NCBI RefSeq assembly: GCF_016592155.1
Contig: NZ_AP024237.1
Coordinates: 4,340,001-4,404,000 of the forward strand
DNA: 64,000 nt
Source of the DNA: Mycobacterium heckeshornense
GTDB taxonomy: Bacteria > Actinomycetota > Actinomycetes > Mycobacteriales > Mycobacteriaceae
Direction of reading: 5' to 3'
In this document: in pieces, positions 57,182 to 64,000 of the stretch
Layout: each line of letters starts with the position of its first letter
How positions within the stretch are numbered: the first letter of the stretch is position 1
The notes under the pieces: model-generated
What the model was told of the DNA's origin: nothing
What the model saw: only the letters and a program-made list of their open reading frames with translations
Databases searched by the model: none
Translations under genes and position numbers: made by a program

Positions 57182-58498
57182 ATGAAACCTGCCCGGATTC
57201 GCGCTGTCGTGATCGCCGACCGCTTAGCGGAGTTGTTCTGCGATGTCGTCGGATTCACGCTACCGGTGCGGATCCGGGCGTGGGACAACAGCGAGGCCGG
57301 ACCGTCCAGCGCGCCTGTGCTGGTCATCCGCTCACGCCGTGCGCTGCGCAGGTTGCTCTGGGCACCAGGGGAATTGGGTCTCGCGCGGGCGTACGTGTCC
57401 GGTGACGTCGACGTCGACGGCGACCTCGCCGACGGCTTCCGACTGGCCTGGGCCAGCGCCCGGCGGCAGAACGGGCGGCACCGTAGGACGCGAATCTCGT
57501 TGCGGACCAAGATAAGAGCAGTGTTCGCCGCGGCAAGCTTGGGCGTGATCGGACCGCCGCCCGCCCCGCCCGCTGCTGAGGCTCGGCTGACCGGTCGGCG
57601 ACACTCCCGGACGCGGGACCGCGCGGCGATCGCCCACCACTACGACCTGTCCAACGAGTTCTACCGGTTGCTGCTGGACGAGCAGATGACCTACTCGTCG
57701 GCGTATTTCACCCACGACGGACAGTCACTCGACGAGGCGCAGACCGCGAAACTGGATCTGATCTGCCGCAAGCTGGATCTCCGCCCAGGCATGCGGCTGC
57801 TCGACGTCGGCTGCGGCTGGGGTTCGCTGATCTGTTATGCGGCGGTGCATTACGGTGTGCACGCCACCGGTATTACGCTGTCGCGGCAGCAACGGGACTT
57901 CATCGCCGGCCGGCTGGCCGAAAGCCGAGTGGACAACGCCGAGGTGCGGCTGGCGGACTACCGCGATTTCGACGCGGCGGCTGCTACCCGCGAGTCTTTC
58001 GATGCGGTCAGCTCGGTCGAGATGGGCGAGCATGTCGGCGAACAGCAATACCCGGAATATGCGCGCATGCTGTTTCGGGCGCTCAAGCCGACCGGGCGGC
58101 TCCTGCTGCAGCAGATGTCGCGGCGCAGCGATGCCGCGCCGGGCGGTGGGCCGTTCATCGAGCGCTACATCGCACCCGACATGCACATGCGCCCGCTGGC
58201 ACACACGCTGAGCTATCTGCAGAACGCAGGCTTCGAGGTGCGCGACGTCGAGGCCATGCGCGAACACTATGCGCGCACCGCACGGCACTGGATCGAAACA
58301 TTAGACGAGCAGTACGACCAGTTCGTCGCCCTGCTGGGCGAGCAGGCGGCCCGGGCGTGGCGGCTGTATCTGGTGGGCGGCGCGCTGGCATTCGAGCAGG
58401 GCCGGATGGGCGTCGACCAGATTCTGGCGGTCAAGCCCACCGCCGACGGTCAGGCCGCGATGCCCTGGACCCGCCCCTGGGCGGCGCCGCCGTCATAG
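57182..58498 (+). CDS. ufaA1: UfaA1-like cyclopropane-fatty-acid synthase family methyltransferase
   Basis: A 438-residue SAM-dependent methyltransferase acting on unsaturated fatty acyl chains. Long N-terminal domain (1-160) typical of UfaA1/bacterial CFA synthase, then SAM motif DVGCGWG beginning at Asp208, and conserved EMGEHVGEQQYPEYARML (about 281-298) and HYARTARHWIETLD near 360. Rv0447c in H37Rv lies in the sigK operon; here it is joined to mpt70. Reaction may be formation of tuberculostearic-type or cyclopropane fatty acids. Not of the mycolate CmaA type. Confidence 0.85.
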   Translation: MKPARIRAVVIADRLAELFCDVVGFTLPVRIRAWDNSEAGPSSAPVLVIRSRRALRRLLWAPGELGLARAYVSGDVDVDGDLADGFRLAWASARRQNGRHRRTRISLRTKIRAVFAAASLGVIGPPPAPPAAEARLTGRRHSRTRDRAAIAHHYDLSNEFYRLLLDEQMTYSSAYFTHDGQSLDEAQTAKLDLICRKLDLRPGMRLLDVGCGWGSLICYAAVHYGVHATGITLSRQQRDFIAGRLAESRVDNAEVRLADYRDFDAAAATRESFDAVSSVEMGEHVGEQQYPEYARMLFRALKPTGRLLLQQMSRRSDAAPGGGPFIERYIAPDMHMRPLAHTLSYLQNAGFEVRDVEAMREHYARTARHWIETLDEQYDQFVALLGEQAARAWRLYLVGGALAFEQGRMGVDQILAVKPTADGQAAMPWTRPWAAPPS

Positions 58499-58590
58499 CC
58501 CCGCGCCGGGAATCGACCAATGCGCCCGCGCCGCGCCGGTCGGACAGGCCGTCCGCGCACGGCAGTCGGCGCGGGCACCGTGGTCGACAG

Positions 58591-58633
58591 GCGCACCGGT
58601 CACCCCTCGTCGTCAAACCGGTGCGCTCTTTCT
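58591..58633 (+). terminator. Terminator after ufaA1-like gene
   Basis: GCGCACCGGT (58591-58600) and ACCGGTGCGC (58617-58626) form a perfect 10-bp stem with a 16-base loop, followed by TCTTTCT. It lies about 93 bases after the ufaA1 stop and closes the SigK block. Confidence 0.65.
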
Positions 58634-58773
58634 GAACATTCGGAGCACCGGCCGCCGCGGATCGCACACCGGCGCCCAGATCGGGAGAAACCGGCGGCCC
58701 TGACACCCCAGCGCCTATCCTGGCCGCGTCAAGGCAGTGCACGTCGGTGACTGTCCGGGGGCTGTGAGGGCGC

Positions 58774-59751
58774 GTGAATCGAAGCACACCGGGAACGAGC
58801 CGCGGGCAGCTGCGTTCCGGCTGGTCGGCTGCGATGACCGCAGACGGGCCGGCCGTTGCCGAACGCGGTCCGCAGTCCGGCGACCAAGCCCGGCCGAGAT
58901 ACACCGTGCGCGCGGCCGCACAGTTGCTCGGGGTGCCGACCGCGACACTGCGCAGCTGGACCCACCGCTACGGCATCGGTCCGGCCGAGCACCGACCGGG
59001 TGCCCATCGCCTTTACAGCGACACCGACCTTCAGATGTTGCGCCACATGCGAACGCTGATCGACCAGGGCGCCAGCCCGCAAAGCGCGGCGCGGACCGCG
59101 ATGGCGTCGGCGACACCCGGCTATGCCGAGACGGCTCCGCTGTTGGCCGCCGCATTCGGGCTCGACGCGGTCAACGCTGCGCTGATCATCGAGCGTCATC
59201 TGCGCCACTACGGGGTGCTTGACACCTGGGACTTGCTGGTGCGGCCGGTCTTCGCGGTCATCGAAAGCCGCCAACGCGAGGGCGAGAAGTGCATCGACAT
59301 CGAACACATGCTGTCGTGGGCGGTTGCGCGCTCGTTCCAGCAGATACCCATGCCGCCCACCGGGACCCCGACCTCGGTGATCTTGGCCTGCACCGCCAAC
59401 GAAACCCATGCCCTGCCTCTGGAAGCACTTCGTGCCGCGTTGTGTGAGCGCGGCCGCGGGGTGTTGATGCTGGGGGCGGCGGTCCCGGTCGAGGCGGTGA
59501 TCGACGCGCTGGCGCGTAGCTCACCGCCGAGGGCGGTGGTGATCTGGTCGCAAACCGCCGGCACCGCGGATGCGGCCATGATCAGGACGGTCGGCAACGC
59601 GACGCCGCAGGTGATGGCCGCCGGACCCGGGTGGGACTCGGTGCGCCTGCCACCGGCGACGGTGCGACCAAAATCGCTTCGTGATGCGGTGCAAAAACTG
59701 ACCACTCACACCGACCCCGCCGCGATGGCCCCGGCTTGCCCAGACAGCTGA
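58774..59751 (+). CDS. MerR-family B12-binding regulator, LitR/CarH-like
   Basis: A 325-residue regulator. MerR winged helix at residues 43-95 (YTVRAAAQLLGVPTATLRSW). Helical cap and cobalamin-binding domain follow (about 120-315): EHMLS motif with Glu177-His178 and the axial-ligand-type Glu210-Thr-His212 (ANETHALPLE). In CarH the cap motif is W-x9-EH; here the Trp is Gln167 at exactly the right spacing. CarH/LitR proteins sense light through adenosylcobalamin and control carotenoid genes. Gene order with idi, glycosyltransferase and crtE/crtI supports that role. GTG 58774 chosen; ATG 58834 is an alternative 20 codons in. Confidence 0.83.
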   Translation: MNRSTPGTSRGQLRSGWSAAMTADGPAVAERGPQSGDQARPRYTVRAAAQLLGVPTATLRSWTHRYGIGPAEHRPGAHRLYSDTDLQMLRHMRTLIDQGASPQSAARTAMASATPGYAETAPLLAAAFGLDAVNAALIIERHLRHYGVLDTWDLLVRPVFAVIESRQREGEKCIDIEHMLSWAVARSFQQIPMPPTGTPTSVILACTANETHALPLEALRAALCERGRGVLMLGAAVPVEAVIDALARSSPPRAVVIWSQTAGTADAAMIRTVGNATPQVMAAGPGWDSVRLPPATVRPKSLRDAVQKLTTHTDPAAMAPACPDS

Positions 59752-59755
59752 TCCG

Positions 59756-60379
59756 ATGCCCTCTTCGACCCTTTCTGCATCGGCTGTGCATCGGTCGGGT
59801 AAGCCTGATGGTGTGCTCGATAGTTCGCCGCCGTCACACGAAGAACTCGTCGTCCTGGTCGACGACGACGCCCGGCCGGTCGGAACCCTGCCCAAGGCGG
59901 CCGTACATCACCGGTCGACCCCGCTTCACCTGGGTTTCTCCTGTTACCTGTTCGATCGCCGCGGACGGGTCCTGCTGACCCGACGAGCATTGACAAAACC
60001 CACCTGGCCCGGCGTGTGGACGAACTCGTGCTGCGGCCATCCACTGCCCGACGAACCGCTGCCGGAGGCGGTGCGGCGCCGCGCCCGTCATGAGTTGGGG
60101 TTGCACATCGACCACGTGCAGTGCGTGCTGCCGCGCTTTCGCTATCGCGCCATCGCAACCGACGGCACCGTCGAAAACGAACTGTGTCCTGTGTTTTGCG
60201 CCCGCGCGCACGGAGCGGTGCAGCCGGCGGCCGACGAGGTGATGGACTGGCGCTGGGTCTTGTGGTCCGAGTTGCGCGCGGCGGCCGAGCTCTCCTGGCC
60301 GCTGAGCCCGTGGGCCGCCGCCCAGGTTCCCCTGCTGGACGACGCCGACATTGGGCGCTGGGGCCAAGGCAGCGGGTAA
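59756..60379 (+). CDS. idi: Isopentenyl-diphosphate delta-isomerase, type 1
   Basis: A 207-residue Nudix-fold enzyme balancing IPP and DMAPP for carotenoid synthesis. Catalytic Cys in WTNSCCGHP (about residue 88-96) and Glu in ENELCPVFC (about 141-149); Nudix-like box REHELG-type ARHELGL near 120. It begins 4 bases after the regulator stop, so it is in one operon with it and the glycosyltransferase. N-terminal 30 residues (Ser/Pro-rich) are outside the fold. Confidence 0.94.
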   Translation: MPSSTLSASAVHRSGKPDGVLDSSPPSHEELVVLVDDDARPVGTLPKAAVHHRSTPLHLGFSCYLFDRRGRVLLTRRALTKPTWPGVWTNSCCGHPLPDEPLPEAVRRRARHELGLHIDHVQCVLPRFRYRAIATDGTVENELCPVFCARAHGAVQPAADEVMDWRWVLWSELRAAAELSWPLSPWAAAQVPLLDDADIGRWGQGSG

Positions 60380-60404
60380 ACGCACACGGGTTTCGGGATA
60401 CGAA

Positions 60405-61649
60405 ATGTCGGTCATCCTCGCGTACGGCTCCCCGTCGCTGGGTCACCTGTTCCCGTTGTGCGCACTGCTGTCGGAACTGGTCGCGCGCGGCCACCAGGTT
60501 CACCTTCGGACAATGGCAGCCGGGGTCGCCGAGGCGCGGCGGATTGGCGTCAAGGCGCACGCCGTTGACCCGCGCATCGAGGCAATCGTGGGACGGGATT
60601 GGACCACACGCAATGCGCTCGACGTGTTGCAGATGTCGATCGACGTTTTCTGTCGGCGCGCAGCGCTCGAGGTCGACGACGTGCGCGTGGCGGTCGAGCT
60701 GGTGCGCCCGGACGTGGTGATCGTGGACGCCAACTGCTGGGGCGCGATGTCGTTCGCTGACGCGAAAAACCTTCCCTGGGCTGTCTTTTCGCCTTTCACA
60801 CCGTTCCTTCGCTCGCCCGGCGTGCCACCGTTCGGTCCAGGCTTGCGGCCATGGCCCGGCATGCTGGGCCGTGTCCGCGACGCCGCCGTGCGCCCTGTGG
60901 TGGCGCACGTGTTCGACCGCCGGATCCTGCCGCGGATCAACGCCATCCGCACGCGGCTGGGCGCGCCGCCGGTCCGGTCGGTCGACAAGTTTCTGCGTCG
61001 GGCACCGCTGCTGCTGGCCGTCGGTGGCGAGCCGCTGGAATACCCGCACCCCGGCTGGGGCGACACCGTGCATCTGATCGGCGCGTGCGCGTTCGAGCCG
61101 GCACCGCCGGCCGCTCCGGCGTGGCTGTCACGAATCGAACAGCCCCTTGTGTTGGTTTCCACATCGTCGATCCGGCAGGCCGATACCGTGCTGGCAAGGA
61201 CCGCCCTAGAGGCGTTGGCCGGTGAACCGGTCCATGTGGTCGCCACCTTCCCGGCCGGCATACCCGAGGGCTTGCCGAAAACACCGAACGCCACCGTGTG
61301 CCGATTCGTCTCCCACCGCGCGGTGCTCGCCCGGGCCGTCTGCGCGATCACCCACGGCGGGATGGGAACCACCCAGAAGGCGCTCGACTGCGGCGTTCCG
61401 GTGTGCGTCGTGCCGTTCGCGCGCGATCAGGCCGAGGTGGCCCGACGTGTCGAAATGGCAGGATGCGGAACCCGCTTGCCGGCGAAAAAGCTGACCGCGC
61501 CGCGGCTGCGGGCCAGCATGTACAAGGCGATGACGATGACCGACGGGGCGCGGCGGGTGGCCGCCGGTTTCGCCGCCACGGGCGGCGTCGCCCGCGGCGC
61601 CGATCTCATCGAGAGCCGTCTGCTCAGCCAGCCGGTCACCGCGCAGTAG
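60405..61649 (+). CDS. GT1-family glycosyltransferase in the carotenoid operon
   Basis: A 414-residue UGT/MGT-type glycosyltransferase. N-terminal acceptor domain begins VILAYGSPSLGHLFPLCALL. C-terminal donor domain with the family box ITHGGMGTTQKALDCGVPV (about 323-341) and PFARDQAEVARRVE with the donor-binding D-Q pair. Related to macrolide, zeaxanthin (CrtX) and GPL rhamnosyl transferases. Operon context points to a carotenoid glycoside. ATG 60405 starts MSVILAYGS; the earlier GTG-type start lies inside idi. Acceptor unproven. Confidence 0.85.
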   Translation: MSVILAYGSPSLGHLFPLCALLSELVARGHQVHLRTMAAGVAEARRIGVKAHAVDPRIEAIVGRDWTTRNALDVLQMSIDVFCRRAALEVDDVRVAVELVRPDVVIVDANCWGAMSFADAKNLPWAVFSPFTPFLRSPGVPPFGPGLRPWPGMLGRVRDAAVRPVVAHVFDRRILPRINAIRTRLGAPPVRSVDKFLRRAPLLLAVGGEPLEYPHPGWGDTVHLIGACAFEPAPPAAPAWLSRIEQPLVLVSTSSIRQADTVLARTALEALAGEPVHVVATFPAGIPEGLPKTPNATVCRFVSHRAVLARAVCAITHGGMGTTQKALDCGVPVCVVPFARDQAEVARRVEMAGCGTRLPAKKLTAPRLRASMYKAMTMTDGARRVAAGFAATGGVARGADLIESRLLSQPVTAQ

Positions 61650-61679
61650 CTCGACCGACGGCTCCGGGCCGGATGACGG

Positions 61680-62066
61680 TCAGCACTTGGCGCGCCGCGA
61701 CACTCGGCGCGTGTCCGCGGCACGGGCGAATACCAGCCAGGACACGCCGGCCGCTGAGAATGCCAGCAACTGCAGGCTCCAGGTCGCGTCGGCCGGGTAG
61801 AGCACTCCTTCGACGTAATGGTCGATGAATCCGCCCGGGCCCAGCCGACGCATCTGCGCCTTCTCGCGGGCCACATTCTCCAGCCACGTCAACGGGCACG
61901 GGGCGGCCCATCTGACCACGGCCACCCCCCATAGCACGGCCGCCAGGTGCAGCCAGATGGTGCGCGGCCAGCGCAACGCCAAAAATCCTCCGCTCGGCAC
62001 GTAGACCAGGTAGGCGAAATGGGCAGCGGCCGCAAAGACGACGACGGCGCGGTGCAGAAATCTCAT
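61680..62066 (-). CDS. DUF2784 small membrane protein
   Basis: A 128-residue protein with three hydrophobic segments (about 6-28 AVVVFAAAAHFAYLVYVPSG, 36-55 and 97-115) and the DUF2784 motifs CPLTWLENVAREKAQ and GFIDHYVEGVLYP. Found in many bacteria, role unknown. It is convergent with the glycosyltransferase gene and divergent from crtE. Not obviously part of carotenogenesis. Confidence 0.85.
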   Translation of the reverse strand: MRFLHRAVVVFAAAAHFAYLVYVPSGGFLALRWPRTIWLHLAAVLWGVAVVRWAAPCPLTWLENVAREKAQMRRLGPGGFIDHYVEGVLYPADATWSLQLLAFSAAGVSWLVFARAADTRRVSRRAKC

Positions 62067-62202
62067 GGGGTTGCCCGGGTCAGCGTGGTCCTCGACTCAA
62101 CTGTGACACGTTCGCCAGCTCGCGCGCAGCGCTACCGCCTCGCCGCGGGAACGGGTTCATCCGGCCGCCTCCAGCCGGGCCGCGGTCGGCTCCCGAGATA
62201 AA

Positions 62203-62239
62203 CGATGCACAATCGATGCATGTGGTCGACATCGGAAAC
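62203..62239 (+). promoter_or_regulatory. 11-bp spaced repeats upstream of crtE
   Basis: CGATGCACAAT at 62203 is repeated as CGATGCATGTG at 62214, exactly 11 bases on, and a weaker GTCGACATCGG unit follows at 62225. CarH-type regulators bind tandem 11-bp direct repeats. The block is about 90 bases upstream of the crtE start. Regulator binding is inferred. Confidence 0.45.
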
Positions 62240-62326
62240 CGCCTGCCCCGACAGCCGTGAGGCAACTCGGCTTAGAAGCTGCGGCCCGGCAGCCACCTGC
62301 GCCGCAGCCGGGCCGGAGGGCGCGCG

Positions 62327-63451
62327 TTGAACACCGTTGACGAACGAATGCTCGCGTTACCCACTTTGGGGTGCGCGCACAGCGACGGCCACGCCGGCTT
62401 CGAGACCTGGCGCGCCGGCGTCCGCGACACCGTGCTGGCGTCGGTGGCCGGTTTCGTCGCCACCCGCTGCGCGGTCGACCTGCGCGGGCCAGGTGCCGAC
62501 ATTGCCGCCGGGATAGTGCAGGGATTTTTCGATGGCGGCAAGTGCGTGCGCTCGACCTTTGCCTTGCTGGGCTGGCTGTGTGGGGCCGACGCCGACGCCG
62601 CGGCGCTGCGGGCGGCCGCCAGCTTCGAGCTGCTGCACGCCTTCGCGCTGCTGCAAGACGACGTGATGGACGATTCGCCAGTGCGCCGCGGCCGGGCCTC
62701 GGCGCACGTGCAATTCGCCCGGTGGCATCGTGACCGCGGGTTATCCGGGTCGTCGCGTCGGTTCGGGGAGTCGGCTGCGATGCTGCTCGGCGATCTGTGC
62801 CTGGTATGGGCCGAGCAGATGCTGCGGGGAAGCGGACTGGCTCTCGATGCGCTCGACCGCGCTTGGCCGCGCTACGACACCATGCGGACCGAGCTCGCGG
62901 TCGGGCAGCTCGGCGACATCGTCAACGACGCGGCGAGCCTGCCCAGCCTGGTCGAGGTGCTCGACGTCGCGCGCCGCAAGTCAGGCAACTACACGGTGCG
63001 CTGGCCGCTGGAAATCGGGGCCGTCCTGGCCGGCTGCGATGACGATGTGCTCACGCTGCTAAGCGGCTACGGTGAGGCGGTGGGAGAGGCCTTTCAGATG
63101 CGAGACGACCTGCTCGGTATCTATGGCTCGCCGCGGGTTACCGGTAAGCCCGCGGGCGCCGATCTGTTGGAGCGCAAGGCCACCACCGTCGTGGCGGCCG
63201 CCTATCAGCTGGCGGACAACGGGTTACGGCGCCGGTTGTCGGAATTGATGGGCTCTGATGAGCTTGACCAGAGCGGCGTCGACCAGTGGCGCACACTGAT
63301 CGCGGCCACCGGCGCAGTGGAGTTGATCGAGCAGATGATCGCTGAGCGGGTCGCCGCCGCGCTGGAATTGCTCGGCAGCGACCGGATCGACCACTCCGTG
63401 CGCGACGCGTTGGCCAACATGGCCGTGGCATGCTCGCAGCGGGCGGCATGA
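62327..63451 (+). CDS. crtE: Geranylgeranyl-diphosphate synthase CrtE
   Basis: A 374-residue trans-isoprenyl synthase supplying GGPP to carotenogenesis. First Asp-rich motif DDVMD at 111-115 with Phe106 five residues earlier (type I GGPP synthase pattern), second motif RDDLLG at 259-264. The usual GKRxRP is GKCVRS (71-76), an odd substitution of the IPP-binding Arg by Cys. Start TTG 62327 is supported by GGAGG 8 bases before; ATG 62348 is the alternative. Ends in ATGA overlap with crtI. Confidence 0.9.
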   Translation: MNTVDERMLALPTLGCAHSDGHAGFETWRAGVRDTVLASVAGFVATRCAVDLRGPGADIAAGIVQGFFDGGKCVRSTFALLGWLCGADADAAALRAAASFELLHAFALLQDDVMDDSPVRRGRASAHVQFARWHRDRGLSGSSRRFGESAAMLLGDLCLVWAEQMLRGSGLALDALDRAWPRYDTMRTELAVGQLGDIVNDAASLPSLVEVLDVARRKSGNYTVRWPLEIGAVLAGCDDDVLTLLSGYGEAVGEAFQMRDDLLGIYGSPRVTGKPAGADLLERKATTVVAAAYQLADNGLRRRLSELMGSDELDQSGVDQWRTLIAATGAVELIEQMIAERVAAALELLGSDRIDHSVRDALANMAVACSQRAA

Positions 63452-64000
63452 TGCGCACGGTCGCGGGCGCAACGGACCACGTCGTGGTGGTGGGAGCTGG
63501 TCTGGCCGGGCTGTCGGCCGCTCTCCATCTCGCCGGTCGGGGCCGTGCGGTAACCCTGGTCGAACGCGCCGACGTTCCCGGCGGCCGGGCGGGCCGCAAA
63601 GACATCGACGGCTACCGCCTCGACACCGGACCGACGGTGCTGACCATGCCGGAGGTCATCGACGATGTATTCGCGGCCGTGGGCGAGTCCACGGCCGACC
63701 GGCTGGAGCTGCGCCCGGTACGTCCCGCTTACCGGGCGGTCTTCGCCGACGGCGCACGCCTGGACGTGCACTGTGATGCTGCCGCGATGACCGCCGAGAT
63801 CGAGCGGTTCGCCGGCCCGGATCAGGCCCGCGGCTACCGGCGGTTGCGGGACTGGCTCACCCGGCTGTATCGAGTCGAGTTCGACAGCTTTATCGCCGCG
63901 AACTTCGACTCGCCGTTGTCGCTGGTCACCCCGCAGCTGGCACGACTGGCCGCGATCGGGGGCTTCCGTCGCTGGGACACGATGGTGCGCCGGTTCATCA
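63448..64000 (+). CDS. crtI: Phytoene desaturase CrtI, cut by window end
   Basis: The first 184 codons of a FAD-dependent phytoene desaturase. Rossmann motif VVVVGAGLAGLSAALHLAG at about 12-30, VERADVPGGRAGR (about 38-50) and DTGPTVLTMPEVI (about 57-69), all typical of CrtI. Coupled to crtE by ATGA overlap; ATG at 63448 is followed by another ATG at 63451. crtB is likely to follow outside the window. Confidence 0.92.
   Translation, partial: MMRTVAGATDHVVVVGAGLAGLSAALHLAGRGRAVTLVERADVPGGRAGRKDIDGYRLDTGPTVLTMPEVIDDVFAAVGESTADRLELRPVRPAYRAVFADGARLDVHCDAAAMTAEIERFAGPDQARGYRRLRDWLTRLYRVEFDSFIAANFDSPLSLVTPQLARLAAIGGFRRWDTMVRRFI

Overview
The window is a GC-rich chromosomal segment from a slow-growing, carotenoid-producing Mycobacterium. 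Gene content and order follow, in inverted orientation, the M. tuberculosis H37Rv block from Rv0496 down to Rv0462. The mycolate, mycothiol, mce, HbhA, MPT70/83 and SenX3-RegX3 genes are genus-specific. I cannot name the species from sequence alone. No tRNA, rRNA, CRISPR array or insertion sequence was seen.

Layout. 1-5.4 kb: Ppx (cut by the window edge), the Rv0495c protein, a FadR-type GntR regulator and the Rv0493c-Rv0492A-Rv0492c operon. 5.4-19 kb: an accessory island absent at this position in H37Rv. It holds a decayed DUF6624 gene, a TetR/metal-hydrolase pair, a complete eight-gene mce operon (yrbEAB-mceABCDEF) with its own TetR gene, and a small orphan gene. 19-25.3 kb: senX3-regX3 with three 53-bp MIRU repeats encoding coupled 18-residue peptides, gpm1, a YbjN protein, mshA (with an apparent 3' frameshift) and the Rv0485 ROK regulator. 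25.5-36.3 kb: an SDR, the LprQ/Ldt5 L,D-transpeptidase, murB, Rv0481c, Rv0480c, two tandem Rv0479c-type LmeA-like proteins, deoC, Rv0477, Rv0476, hbhA, Rv0474 and Rv0473.

36.4-48.1 kb is a lipid and mycolate block: madR coupled to a UbiA-type prenyltransferase, pcaA, a umaA-like methyltransferase, a KasB paralogue that has lost its catalytic Cys and one His, a cmaA2-like methyltransferase, fadB2, icl1, an acyl-ACP thioesterase, ramB and Rv0464c. 48.1-52.1 kb: an inserted TetR-mmpL cassette bounded by 43-bp direct repeats of the Rv0464c 3' end. Then come Rv0463 and lpdC.

53.9-58.5 kb gathers SigK-type genes (mpt83, dipZ, mpt70, a ufaA1-like methyltransferase) behind two SigK-like promoters. 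58.8-64 kb is a carotenoid locus: a B12-binding MerR (LitR/CarH-like) regulator, idi, a glycosyltransferase, a DUF2784 gene, crtE and the start of crtI, with 11-bp spaced repeats upstream of crtE.

The strongest novelty candidate is the non-catalytic KasB paralogue, embedded divergently among mycolate-modifying enzymes. It resembles a chain-length-factor-like subunit for FAS-II. Other notable points are the att-like repeats around the mmpL cassette, the MIRU peptide chain, the intact prenyltransferase behind madR and the probable light-sensing control of the crt locus.
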